From positions 1,666,501 through 1,730,500 of the forward strand of contig JAGVVL010000018.1 in NCBI GenBank assembly GCA_018287875.1: DNA of 64,000 bases, written 5' to 3'. Position numbers and translations under genes: made by a program. Positions 12,261 to 23,611 of this stretch are shown in pieces (position 1 is the first letter of the stretch; the number at the start of each line of letters is the position of its first letter). The stretch is from Nigrospora sphaerica (lineage: Eukaryota > Ascomycota > Sordariomycetes > Amphisphaeriales > Apiosporaceae). The notes beneath the pieces were generated by a model that saw only the letters and a program-made list of their open reading frames with translations, was not told the DNA's origin and did not search any database.

Positions 12261-14311
12261 TTATCCAAACTTTAACCGCGACTGGCCCTGTTCTAGTTTC
12301 TCCTTACCACGTCCTCGGGAGTTTTTTTTGGAAGCCGATGCGATGGGCTTCTGTCCGCGTGGCCCCGCAGATTGGCCGGCTAATGCGGCCTTGCCACGTT
12401 CTTCTTCCTGGAGATCTTTGGCAAAGTGCCAGTCGAGGTGACTTTGGAGAGCTTCGGCGCTTGCGAGACCGGCGTCGCAGCGAGAGCACATGTAGCCGGC
12501 CACGAGGCCCTGCTGCTTTCCTGCTTCGGCAACTGGATCATCTGCCTCTTCGGGGATACTGGGATCAGCATCATACGAATCGCGGGGCGACGACGTCTCG
12601 CGTGAGTTTGGCTCCTCTCTGTGATCAAGCTTGTCGTGATCGCCGCTGTTGCTTTCCGAGGATAATTGTGCTTTGACGAGGAACCGCTGTATCCCCGCAG
12701 GTTCAATCCGCCTTTTCTTCGCGGGCCTTGGAGATGCAGATGACTCGAACGCCGTAGAGTTGGGCGTCGTTACCGAGCCGTGCGCGTCTTCGCCCTTGAC
12801 CAGAAAGGCACCGATACCCATGTTCCCAGTTGGGCCGTCTTCAAACCCCCCTACACTTAGGCTTATATTGGCACATGGCCAAACACGTCCCTCCAGGGCG
12901 ATCTGGTCCAGTAGACTTTTGGCAAGGGCGAATAGGGTGGCTTCGTCAAGGGCTCTGCCCTGAGGAATGGCACTTGACCGCGACCGTGTCTGGCCGCCAT
13001 GGCGGTGGTGCAGGTTGATGGTCTTCGGCCTTCGCCTGTTCTCGAGGACACCCTCTTCTACCAAGCGCGAGAAGATGTCGGCAACGAATATCCGCAGCCA
13101 TCGCACGGCCTGATCCAGGCTGTTGATGCTTGGGCGGAAGGACTTTGCCGACAGCATAGACTTGATTTGCGTCCGCGCGTTGACTTCGCTGGAATCAATA
13201 CCACGTACTGTATTATAGAGCCAGATGGCAGTCTCGTCGCCTAGCCTCGCCTTCATCTGCTCGACGGGGACCTGCAACAGTTCCTTGATGGTCTCCGTCT
13301 CGAATGCAGATACGACTTGCCCGCCAAGCTTGCCTCCCAGGTTGCGTATCTTGGTAAATTTTAGGTCGGACAGAAAGTGCTGCACGGCACGGTTGCGTAT
13401 GACCGTCTGCTGGTTGGGCTTCTTGTGACCCGAGCCCAACTTACTTAGCATCTTGTTGCACGCAATGCCAGCCGAGCAAGTGTACCCGAGCTTGCGTCGA
13501 AGCTCGGCTCGGATGCTCCGCACAATCTCCGAGCCGATGAGGGTGGCCACGTCGTCCCAGTCGGGGTCGTCGGCCTCTGCTTCGACGTCGTCGAGGTCGA
13601 CCACGGCATCGGCTTGCCAGTCTAAGGCACTGATGGGAGGCAGCGGGAGTCTTTCGCTCGGGTCATCGTATGGAGGAGGGTTAGTCAGTTGGGGGAACCT
13701 TTCCAAGAGAATCGAATGGATCTGTGCGGATAGGTCGAGGAAGACTTCGTCAATGGAAGCCTTCTCGACCTTCTGTTTATCCACCGGCAAGCACTCCTTG
13801 ATGAGGGCAAGAATCCGCCTGGACTGAAGACGATATGGGTCCAGCGAGACCTTGTGGGTTCCTATGTGTGCGGCGGCATCGTCATGGTAAGCCCACTTCT
13901 CGTCACCTTCTTTCCAGGTGGCTACGTGCTGGGCGATGAGGCGAGGGCAAAGCTTCTTTGCATCCGTAATTGTGCAGTGTCGCCCGATGCCATATTCTCG
14001 TGCCGGGTAGTTGATAGCAATGAGGCCCTGCCTGCTTCCTGTCAGCCGGGTCATCGCTCCGAGTCATCGCTCCCCCATGGGGGGAGCGCATACCACTGCT
14101 GAACTGCCAAGGGTTGATCCTCTGGGGTCCCCAGACGAATCATCTCGCACTGGGCATAGAATGCGTCGAGATCGATGTGTGCCACGACCCGCAGTGGTGA
14201 CGAGGTCGAGTAGGATGTGAGCAGGCCCAACTGTCGGTAGGTGAACTGTGATCTGCCGCGCCCAGTCCCGTACGTTGGAGATGACGCTTGGAAGCCCGTT
14301 GGGGAAGACAT
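12261..14311 (-). CDS. RAD30: DNA polymerase eta, Y-family translesion polymerase
   Basis: Y-family polymerase that copies past UV photoproducts in the nucleus. Two exons, 14311-14094 and 14031-12261, join inside the Trp codon of QQWQGLIAINYPAR and give 662 residues. The palm motif DLDAFYAQCE starts at Asp47. The second metal-binding motif SIDEVFLD lies at 165-172. A helix-hairpin-helix and little-finger region follow, with QTRSRSSAIPQGRAL near residue 420. Residues 586-608 form a UBZ-type zinc finger, Cys588-x2-Cys591-x12-His604-x3-His608, for binding ubiquitinated PCNA. The C-terminus QSRLKFG looks like a weak PIP box. I chose Met at 14311 (MSSPTG), which fits related starts. An in-frame ATG at 14347 would add 12 Arg/Pro/Ala-rich residues. 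Confidence 0.95.
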
Positions 14312-17300
14312 GGCGCGGGCGGGCGCAGGGCGCGGGCGTGCCGGCACAAGGACCAGGCAAGCGAACGCAGGCTCTCCTCTATCTCCTTTGGCGACTGGAA
14401 GCTGAAGTTGCGAGCGAGACGCGGTAAACGCGCGTTGCAGACTCGACGAAGGGAAAGTGGGTCGTCTCCGACGTCAAGCATAGAACCAAGTGCCCGTAGC
14501 CTCGGCACCGCTCCGAGTTCCCGATTCATAATAGGCCTCTGGCGACGCTTCAACATCCGGTTGATTTATCCTTTCGACGGAGGATCCTACGGTATGAGAA
14601 GAATGTGGTAGGCAGAGTGAGGTCACGGTTGTACTTGTGCCAGGTTGGAATGTAAGCACTTCCAGCCCATCCGGCCATGCTCTTTCCTGCTTGCCCAGGT
14701 TTGCTCACCACATTGCCTATAGAGTTGGAAGGCATGGCCAGCCTTCTAAGGCCAAGGACCTAGGTAGTTCATCCTTTATTTCAAATCATCTATACGTCCA
14801 AATTAGTGCTGATCGGGCTAGGGGCCAAACCCGCCAGCTGCGTACAATCAAGATGGAATGGATCCCTTACATAGGTTACGGGATCGCACCTGCCATGCAC
14901 ATACCTTCCACCTCCTATATTAACGATTCAGTTGATCCAGTATCGAAATAATATGTACATGGGTACCTTAGGTACCTGGAGAGGTCATTCAGCACCATTG
15001 ACCCAAGCTCATTCTAGTGGCCTTGCTTGGAAATGTGAGGCTATCAGTGCCCGGTGCCCAGGGGTCAAGACGTGGTTTGGTATGGGTTCTCTGTGCGTGC
15101 CTTCCCAGAGCCACTCGCCTATCTGAGCCCCCGACGTTCCACGGGTCTCAAACGAGATTCGCCTCGCCTGGAGAGGAACAAGTTAGATAAGGCAGGATGG
15201 TGAGATTCACCACAGCTCTACCTTAGTACCCTACCAATGCCGTTTTATTATGCACGAGGGACACGAGCCCCTTCTCTAATCCTTTGAGCACTTCGTCGTA
15301 TTGCAGGAAAGGGGCTGCATGATGAGATGCCAAAAATCAGGGGACTGTTCCCCTCCCACCCCATCACACCCAGTCAATCTGCCCCCAATAGAGCTGAAAG
15401 AGGAGGGTTCTACTGGGCTGCCTGGCAAGCGGTAAAGTTAGAAACCAGCCTGGCTTAGAGCGCTTACCTCGGTGTAGACCATGGGGGCTGTCCATTTGGG
15501 CCGACTTGCTTAGGTCATCCTCTGCGCAGATACGATAAGCACTGGGTGACCACGAGCCGATGGACGCATGCACATGGGGGAGTCCACGCGTGGAGGTTCT
15601 GGTGCCACCAAACGATCCTGCAGAGCCTCATGGGGGTAGTTGACGTCGTATGGGCGAGGCATTGTAACGCTGCGGACAGCAGCGCTTCTTTTTCGGCCGA
15701 GAAAACCGTCATCACCCACCTTACACTGCACGGGGCTTCTAGAGAGGGGCAGGGTTGCAGCCTAGGAGGCTTGGAACAACCACCGGGCTCAATCCTTCAG
15801 CGTATTCTGCTCATAGCGCCACGAGGCGTACATCTGCAAGGACCCAGGAGCGAAAATCAACTCATCATGGTATGTGCGCCCAAAACGGGACGACTTCCTA
15901 GATCCTTCTTACTTTTCTAGCCCATCGTGCGGTTCTATGGATTTGTCCCAATGCTCGTCAGGATGATAGTCGACAAGTTTTCTAGAATTGAGAACACAGC
16001 GAGTGGGTCACCAGTGTGCAAAGTAAAGGCCCAGAGACTCCAAATTGCTGAGGGGGAAAGATCGGTGACAGCCCTGGAGCCTATGCATCCTGGAAAAGCC
16101 TGTCACGTTGCGCCGGCGGCCGCTTTGACTCCAGGTCTTATAATAGAGCAGCTCTTGACCGGCGAGATCGCTCTTCTCGATTGGATGTCCGCATCGGCCT
16201 TTGCCGTAGGGCTGTGGCAAGGGGCACGCCATCCCTGCAAGAGTGTTAATGCCCCCCTCTGCCACGCTGACAGGACAAACTACAGGGTGTACATTGGGGG
16301 CCCCCTTACATAAGGCCACCTATTCATCACATGAAGTACTTGGGCGGGTAAAATGGCAGCCTATACCTCGTCAGCCTGTGCGGGTATGTAAGAGTGGCGC
16401 GCATTACATGCAATGGATACTACCAGACATTGGCGAGTTGAAGGTTGAAGCGTTCGGGCGCAGCACAGCTTTGTGCTGCCCACGCTTCTTGATGTACACG
16501 AACCCCGGAGCCAGGGAGAGATAGTCACGCTACACTGCCTCGATTGCCTCGGAGATCGGCGCGCATTGGCTTCAGCTCAGGCACCTGCTCGTAAACCTCA
16601 AGCCAGCCTCGTAGGCTAGCCTCGGCCCCTGCCACGGAGGACTGCATACTTGCAACAGGACCGCTTCTGTATCTTGAGGGGACTTCATATCCTGTCGAGG
16701 TTGATGACACTGGCACGCGTGACCGTAAGAGCTATGTACAGAAAAGTCTACGCCGAGCGGGGGCTGCCAGCCTTCTCAGACGAAACCCTGGCTGGAGGTG
16801 TTCGCCAGCGCTATCCCAAGCCCTGTACCCAAACAGCTAACAAAGAACAGGCACAGGCCAGCGGGCCTGCCCGACTTCTGACCTCCAGCTTGTTGTAGCA
16901 TGAGAGGCTGGCCCGCAACTCGCCAGGGGTTGATCCCGAATGCAAAAAGAACATGCTGACCGGAGATTCTGGCGCACCTTACCAGCAGTATCCTATCATT
17001 CTACACTGACGACTTTGCGCTTCAGCCCCCACGGAGGACGGAAATCGTACCATAGCCATCATACCTGGGTGCAGAGCCGGCCTGGCTAAGGTACTGCATG
17101 GATTTGCCTCTCCAGTTTTACCACTTATGCCGCTAGGAAAGGGGCCAAACCGGTGATGTGGTGTGGAGGGTCAAGTTCCCGCTCGGACAGGCAGAACGTT
17201 TGGTCCACCAGGCTGTTGGCCGGCCGTTCGAGTATCATTCAGCTTGAGCAAAGGTTGACAGACAGTCGCAGGCCTGGGAGTGAGGCTCCTCGCCGAAACC

Positions 17301-17544
17301 CCCAAAGGCATCAAGAAACAAGCCCCTTGAAGCTGTATAAATGCCGGAGTCGGGCCCCTCAGACAAGGACAGACGCGAACAGATTGCCATACGTTAAAGG
17401 GTATATATAGAATCATCAACTCCTGAGCCACTCATCAGTCGAATCTATTTCGATATACAGCGTCTTCACTCAAAGCTTACTCTTTCTTTCCCCCAAGGTT
17501 TCTCAAGTTGGAGTTTTCAAGCAGCAAAAACATAAGATCCCACG
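14312..17544. other. 3.2 kb gene-poor region
   Basis: No recognisable protein family. Palindromic TACCT/AGGTA elements occur at 14757-14766 and 14962-14978. Plus-strand ORFs at 15546-15920 and 15927-16313 (124-128 codons) lack any motif or clear start context. The right end carries the TATA boxes and pyrimidine-rich leader of the mini-gene at 17545. Confidence 0.6.
17402..17410 (+). promoter_or_regulatory. TATA box (TATATATAG) of the cysteine-rich mini-gene
   Basis: A strong TATA element about 140 nt upstream of the split start codon, followed by a TC-rich leader with a CTTTCTTTCCCCC stretch. A second TATAAA lies at 17336-17341. This arrangement is typical of strongly regulated fungal genes and supports a real transcription unit. 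Confidence 0.55.
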
Positions 17545-17771
17545 ATGTAAGGAGATCCCGACAACCCACCCAGTCTCCGGCCTAACCGGGTGGCAGGTCT
17601 GGCGCACAAGCCCCCCCCTGTGACTACCAGCACTACCAGGCAACGCAGCAAACAAGCTGGACATGCTGCGAGTGCCGTGACATTCGAGAATTCACGTACA
17701 GTCGTCGCTACCACACGTGGGTCTGCTCCGGATGTGGACATGCCAGGGTTGAAACCTGCAGTTGTTACTGA
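17545..17771 (+). CDS. Cysteine-rich mini-protein (58 aa), W-x-C-C-x-C / C-x2-C-G-H type, start codon split by an intron
   Basis: A small predicted zinc-binding protein of unknown function. Exon 1 contributes only AT (17545-17546). A 50-nt intron (17547-17596, GTAAGG donor, CTAAC branch site at 17582-17586, GGCAG acceptor) precedes exon 2 (17597-17771), whose first G completes the ATG. The product begins MSGAQAPPCDYQ. It carries W22-x-C24-C25-x-C27, then C44-x2-C47-G-H49-x-R51, and ends C55-x-C57-Tyr, a spacing that suggests one or two zinc sites. It has no signal peptide. If the intron is kept, the RNA reads ATG-TAA, so translation depends on splicing. The second mini-gene at 23239 has the same W-x-C-C-x-C core. 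Related small WxCCxC proteins are, to my recollection, found in other ascomycetes. The splice logic and cysteine spacing are what I see; zinc binding is inferred. Confidence 0.58.
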
Positions 17772-18251
17772 ACAGCAACTGGCTCGGGTGTTTGAGCATC
17801 GATCCACACGCGAGGGGAATTTTGGTGTGCCTAGTCGTGACTGAGACTACGACTCCAGAAGAGTTGTAGATAGGGGGCTGGGCGTTTAGGGGGTTAAAAG
17901 GCGTTGCTTGTCATTCCTTCACGACCTGTCACTTTTAGGACAACAGAATCGTCGTGTGGTGGACCGCACGGTACTGTTTACGCAACCGGTCACATGGGAC
18001 ATGTATCTGTCGTGCCGTGGTGGCCTATCTAGCACACAGACGTATATTTCCTAGAAAAAGCCAGTCCCGCCACCGGGAGACGCAAGTCAATGGTTGTTCA
18101 TCATAGGATCAAGACCCGTAGAGCGGTATGATCCGTTGGCACACCACGCTAAGCAAGGCCCTTCAACATATTAGAATTATATATTATACAACAAAGCTCG
18201 AGATCCCCCAACGCCTGCTGTGCAAAGGGTATCATAGATAAATGCTCCATT
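17772..18251. other. Intergenic 480 bp between mini-gene and PFA5
   Basis: Convergent 3' flanks of the cysteine-rich mini-gene (+) and PFA5 (-). I see no further gene. The AT-rich stretch at 18160-18190 (ATATTAGAATTATATATTAT) is a plausible 3'-end processing region for PFA5. Confidence 0.5.
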
Positions 18252-19633
18252 TCAAGGCCTGTTTTTTGCAACATCGGCCATCTCAAAGCCCTCGTTATCA
18301 CCCACCGCCGGCGCGAGGCCATGCCTTTCGCGGAGTTTCGGTAATAGTGGGCCCATGCGGTAGAAACTGTCGGTTTGGTCGTGGCTGATGCATGGCGATC
18401 TTCGAATGGGTAAAAACCAATCCACGACACTGGTACCCATGACTTGTTTCCAGTTTTCCCGGAACCCGAGGTCCCACGGGTTTTCCCCAGCTTCCGTCTT
18501 AAGGATGGCGAAGGTGCGATGAGCAAGAGCGTCCCTTGCCTCTTGTGACTGAGCCTGTCGCCTCTCTGCCATTTCGACCCGCGTCCCAGTGCTAGCAGCG
18601 GTACTGTTTCCTTGGCCATCAGGAAGTGGATAGTTCACGACGTTGTATTTGTCTGTCCCGGGACTCCCACGGGGAACGCGAACGGCCAGCTGGTACACCT
18701 TGGACTTGGCGCCTATCATGTCCACATTCGTCATGTTAACGGATATGTATCGTAGGGACGTCAGGGTCATCATAAAGGTGAAGAGCCCGAAGAAGCCGCC
18801 CAGGGCCAAGGCTCCGATCATATACCCGTCCACCGACTCCCCGAAGCCCAGCTTTTTCTTCAAGGAAGAGCCATTGGCACCGAGAACAACGGCGCAGTAG
18901 CAGCAGGTGTACGCGGTAAACTGGACGAAGAATTTGAAAGCTGGGAATCGTTAGCACTCATCCCATGCATAGGTGCCGGGGCGCCATTGGGCAGGGCTCA
19001 CAGTTTTCCCCAATCATGCCGCCAGCCCAGGGACAGTAGTGGTCCATCCGCAGTACGCAGCGGTTGAGCTCGCTGCTGTGGTGGGCCCGATCGGGTTTCC
19101 AGTTACAGCATTCCGAACACCATTTTGGACGGCCGTCGTTCTCGCAGATGAAGACGTCCTTTGTATAAAACTGCTCCAGACCAGGCGAGTCGGGGTTCGG
19201 GTCAGGGGCCGAGTTGTATGGCTGGCCCTCGAGGTCATCGCTGTGCCGCGATCTGCGGGCAGCTTTGGCCTTCTCGCTCTTCCGTCGTTCGAGGGCCAGC
19301 GGGCCGAGGGGGACCAGGCCGGGATTGACGTTTATGACGACGACCAGCCGTAGGTACGTCGCTATCATGAGCAGCATGAAGAAGAAGTAAAGGACCAAGA
19401 CGGCGATGGCGGCGCCATGGTTTCTTTGCGCGCCGATCAAGAAGTCGACTGGGACTGGACGTCAGTAGGGCTGCCCCCGTCTGCCGCGGAGGACGATGGA
19501 TGGATTGCCGGATGTGCTTACCGCAAGCTCGAACGACGGTGACATAGGTGGTATAGCCCACGGCGGCGGCAAGGACTAGGGGAAGGGTGCGGGTGATCCA
19601 CCGCGATGCGGCTCGGGTACTTTCTGTTGACAT
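18252..19633 (-). CDS. PFA5: Palmitoyltransferase Pfa5, DHHC family with DHYC active site
   Basis: Integral membrane protein S-palmitoyltransferase that attaches palmitate to cysteines of target proteins. Three exons in phase, 19633-19522, 19448-19002 and 18940-18252, give 415 residues. Two transmembrane helices lie at about 16-34 and 49-72. The cysteine-rich domain runs from about residue 137 (FICENDGRPKWCSEC) to the active site D173-H-Y-C176 followed by PWAGGMIGENSFKFF. Two more helices lie at about 190-207 and 222-245. DHYC in place of DHHC is the known variant of Pfa5 and Akr1/Akr2, and the lack of ankyrin repeats excludes the Akr proteins. The C-terminal cytosolic part includes the ENPWDLG motif common in DHHC enzymes. 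The Ser codon TCT at the exon 2-3 junction is split by an intron with a GTGAGC donor. Confidence 0.93.
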
Positions 19634-20363
19634 AGCCGGCTCATTCTACTGGCGGCATGTCATCGAGCGGTTTGAATGGCGGGGGGCAGAGACGAGGCAG
19701 GGAGCCCCGGCGGGAGAGGAAGAGAGACAGAGAGGGACAGGGAGAGAGAAAAGAGAAAGAGAGAGTGCGACGCACACACGCGAGCGCGCGGAAGGTTCCC
19801 GATGGCAAAGACGCAGATGCGTGGCGCCAACTCCAAGCAACTTGGCGAGGTCGATCTGCCTCTGGGCGTATCGCGAATCAAAACACGGCAAGCAGCAGCA
19901 GCGAATGTGACGCCGTGGATGCTGGACTAGCAACCTGTTTTAGAGGTCTGCAGACGACGGCATCTGCGGGTATTAAAGTCAAGCCCCATAACATGGGTTA
20001 ATAGAGCGGAACTGCCGTCGGAACCACGCCTGCGCAGCCCATGGACTGATCCATGCTTGCCGTCTTCCGCTGGCTGCTTTTTTAACTGAGGTAATCTCCC
20101 TACCCCCCTGTCAGCCCAACCCCCAAATCTCCCGCTTCGTGCCGTTTGCCCCTCCCTTAGGACGCTGGAGCTTATTGCCCTCTGCATCTGACGTACTGTA
20201 GACAGAAATACCACTTCTGGACCAGACTTTATGCCTGGCTCGATCCCTGCATGTGTCTCCTGCCTACCTAGGCAACCAGGGCCGGGTTCCGCTGTCTCTC
20301 GCGTGGCCGAATCCCACCGCTACCGGGCCAGCCGAGATCGTGGAGTATGTATGCGATGCTGAT

Positions 20364-20423
20364 ATGGATCCCTCCTTCAACTTGGGTACTGGTATGGATC
20401 CCTCCTCGAACTTGGGTGCAAGT
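20364..20423 (+). repeat. Two tandem copies of a 30-bp unit
   Basis: The unit starts ATGGATCCCTCCT and is repeated at 20394. The copies differ at a few bases near AACTTGGGT and in the last six bases. The length is a multiple of three, so it would be tolerated in a coding frame, but no gene is evident. Confidence 0.85.
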
Positions 20424-21393
20424 CGTGTTACCTGCATCGTACCGGAAAATCGCAGGCTTCGTGTCAATGGATCCGCGTGGCCCGGCCGACTCCAAAATCC
20501 AACATTAGAAATGAGCCTTTGCTGCACGGGCGCGCCTTCTACCGCCCGCGGTTTTGCGCAGCACGCATTCTCTGTACGCCATCATTGGGGTCCGAGTATG
20601 GATCTGGCTGCCGCTTTCGTCCCTACTGTGCCCTGTGATGTGTGTGAGTACATGTACTTGCTGGGCCACCAAGAACTTGGCACGACCCCATGTTTCCGTG
20701 AGACAGCCACGCATTGGAGGATCACCAGGTAATACGCCCCAAGTCGAGCACGACTTGCTGCTTGACGCCCTTGAGGGCCGAAGCACTGTCATGTTGATCG
20801 GACTGCGCGGCGGATCCAGTGTCTCGCATTGCCGCCCGAACATATTCGTACCGTTAAGGATTTGGTAGAAACCCCCACACGCCATCTACAAGATGGGGAA
20901 ATGAGGCTCCTCATAACGCTTTTCCCATGGCGTGCGTGATTTGGTGCCAGACCCATTAAAAGGCTGGCTATCGCGACTCTCGCCATTTCTGGCTCTAGTC
21001 CCTGGTGTCGAGAACCGCCCCGGGAAGTGTTCACAAGGCGGCAGAGCCTCAAAAAAAAGAGGTTGAAGTCTCGCCTCTGCATATGCCCCCTTGGCTTGCA
21101 TTTTCTCGCGTAGCCACGCGCCTGTGTCAGGTGAGCCTTGTATCGAGTGTTTCCCCAGCTGGTATTGTACATCATCCCGCGAGGTCGAGATACTTACCAA
21201 CATCCAACTCGCGGTCGCTTGTGTGCGTCTCCTAGAACCTGGAGAAGATCACAGGGATCTGCACACCATCCGCTTTCATCACCGAAGGTCCAGAGCCAGC
21301 CCAGCTGGACTCTTACGAGGCAAGACGTGCGGCTGACAGCACCTCTTCCTTCATCTTATGTGTGTCTGGTCTGGGCTCTTGGGGATTTTCGAT

Positions 21394-23084
21394 GTATAAA
21401 AGGGAACCTGTTGGGTCGTTTTCTACCGAGGAAAACAACAGGTTGTCCCCGGGGTCAGAGAAGACCGCATATGGACATAGCCGACCTTTGGCAGAATCGT
21501 ACCTATGTCAGTAGCTCCGTCGACTTGTGACCCAATTACCGCTGTACGATCACACTCACCTTCGAATGACCGCACGCCTCCAAAACCAACCCACGTCTTT
21601 GAGTGAATGGCATGCCGCTGTCTTCGACACCCTGATGGAAAGCCATGATGCACCACGACTCTGCAACAAATTTGCGATCGCACCTAGGGACCCAGAGGGC
21701 AAAACACAATGACAGTTGCTGTTCACGCGGCTGATGGCCGTGGGCTCATCCTAGCATATTTCATAGGGCTTCCTTCCCCTCCTTCACGCGAGCGCGCTAC
21801 CGCGCCAAACCGCCCTTGCTTCAGCTCGATACCATCGAACGCTTCATATGAGCAACTGCATACCGAATCCTTCACCGGAACGAAACCCGCAGCGCAATTC
21901 GTCGGCTACCGTCACGTGCCAAGTTTCGCCACGGTGAGAGAGGTGACAAGGCTTGTCTGTTCCCCAATAGCTGAAGGGCGCAGCCGCCTTGGCCGACGAC
22001 AGCTCAGCCACTGCCTTTTGCCCAGGAGCGGGCGAAACTCTCCGTAGAATCCTGGCCGTCCTTGTTCTAAAGCATGTGCCAGGGGATTGAGGCTCTTACG
22101 TAGCACACACATGAGGCTCTGCGGCGGGTCTGTGGATATCGGTGACCGAACATGTCATGTCAGCTGGGTCGTTCGCCCGGCCAGACGAGGCTGTAGGCAT
22201 ACTGGGTTAGTACACATTCTCTACGATATGCAGGCAAATACGAAGTTGACCACTGACCGAATTTAATCTACACCGCAAGAAATATCTGACCGTCGCCCAG
22301 TGGGCACTATGCATCTGCGAGGCCACTCACGCGGCAGGCGAGACCTGCAAGGAACGAAGGGAACGGGGCTGTTCGATAGGTTTGAGCCGGCGCTTCGATA
22401 CTGAAAACCACCAGTCCTTGTCCTAATTGAACCAAATACGCCGCCTCGAGGCATGTACAGCCAAGCTGCACACGCCTTGAAGGTCATCTATATCGCGGAG
22501 CTGCCGGTGTCGGTCCAAGGATCTCCCGCCTCATCCAACCGTCTACCCCCAAACCCCGATCTTATGGCGCGACCAGCAAGTACAGACAAAAAACGCCTTC
22601 CGAGGTTTTCCAGGCAACCGATATCAGATATCTCGTAAGGGAGTCCTCTCGCTTTGCTCTCGGTGGAGCTCCGCGTCGGTACCGACAGAGGCAGTGAACC
22701 TCATTGCCCAGGACGCATCCGTTTCCGATCATGCGGTTAGCTTCGCATGTGTGTTCTTGGTTGTGACCCAAATGTTGGACTGATATCCCAGAGGCGGTCT
22801 ACGCTACGCCTTTCACCGAACGGCTCAGCCATGGCAAAGACCCTATCACGGAAATCGACCGGAAGCCCTGGGTCTCTAGTGGTTACGATGCGATGCTGCT
22901 AATCCTCAAACCATCCTCATCTAGGACTACAGAGGGCTGTGTTAGGTATTTCCACGACGGGCCCAATGGAGACAAATCGGACGACGATGGCCGCCCGAAG
23001 ACTCATGCTGCGATTCTCGACCGTAGAGACCTCACCGAGATTTTGCAGGACGAACGCCGAACATATAAGCTTGATGATGTCTAG
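21394..23084 (+). other. TATA-led stretch with coding-like segments in several frames, possible gene or pseudogene
   Basis: TATAAAAG at 21394 is followed by an ATG at 21471 and a relay of open, protein-like segments that change frame. Examples are RKKYLTVAQWALCICEATHA (from about 22279), then PPVLVLIEPNTPPRGMYSQA (22410), SKYRQKTPSEVFQATDIRYL (about 22577), and the last and longest, from 22782 to the stop at 23084, about 100 codons containing DPITEIDRKPWVSSGYDAM. Between the last two segments a single extra T at 22781 would explain the shift, but so might an intron ending at CCCAG (22790). I recognise no family. Open runs of 40-50 codons are expected by chance, so only the final segment has weight. 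Confidence 0.22.
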
Positions 23085-23238
23085 CAAGTGAATCCACCAC
23101 TATCATCATCATCACCACCACCTCCTTGGATCTACACTCCTCAGAGAATCTCAGTTTCTGCTGGCACTGATTGTCTTATTATACTCTAACCGCCCCGTCC
23201 ACAAGACCAGCTCGGTATTTTGTGCGAACTCGGACAAC

Positions 23239-23452
23239 ATGGGGAAGACCAAGCACATCACTGTTTGGTACTGCGTGAGTTGTGGACTTTCCAGCGTACT
23301 CTGGGCAGCGGTCACTCACAATTGTATAGTGCCAATGCAATGCCGGCCCAATGAATTGTGCCACCACTGTCGTCTGTTTAAACGTTCATTGCCAGCAGCA
23401 GCAATGCGGCTACTGCACCGTCGAGCACCACAAGATCCCGTCGAAGCACTAG
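23239..23452 (+). CDS. Cysteine-rich mini-protein (52 aa), W-x-C-C-x-C type
   Basis: Small predicted zinc-binding protein of unknown function. Exon 1 (23239-23274) encodes MGKTKHITVWYC. A 55-nt intron (GTGAGT donor, CTCAC branch-like site, TATAG acceptor) is followed by exon 2 (23330-23452), reading on with CQCNAGPMNC. Eight of 52 residues are Cys: 12, 13, 15, 22, 28, 33, 38 and 41, with W10-x-C12-C13-x-C15 and a closing C38-x2-C41, then a His/Lys-rich tail. There is no signal peptide, so a cytosolic or nuclear role is more likely than secretion. Without splicing, the frame runs through a different peptide lacking this spacing. It shares its core with the mini-gene at 17545, on the same strand and on the other side of PFA5. 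Too short for routine gene callers. Confidence 0.6.
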
Positions 23453-23611
23453 GATCCGTACGTTACGATATCTAACTGGCGCCTTGCCTCCTTCTCATAC
23501 TAACCTCTCTCTAGCAACGGTCTCGCTTCGCGCGCCCTTTGGAGGAGACAGCGGGATAACAGTCTTTGGCGGTCACTCTCGGCGGGAGGCCAAAGACTTA
23601 TCGGTCCTCCG

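Larger units (their letters stand above)
19634..23238. other. 3.6 kb gene-poor region right of PFA5
   Basis: The left end is the PFA5 promoter and a GA-rich tract (19710-19770). A 30-bp tandem duplication lies at 20364-20423. A TATAAAAG sits at 21394 and coding-like segments follow up to 23084 (separate entry). I find no recognisable family here. Confidence 0.5.

Noticed and set aside
17590..17844. 84-codon plus ORF overlapping the left mini-gene in another frame
   Set aside because: The overlapping frame with ordered cysteines and a correct intron is the better explanation; this frame is featureless.
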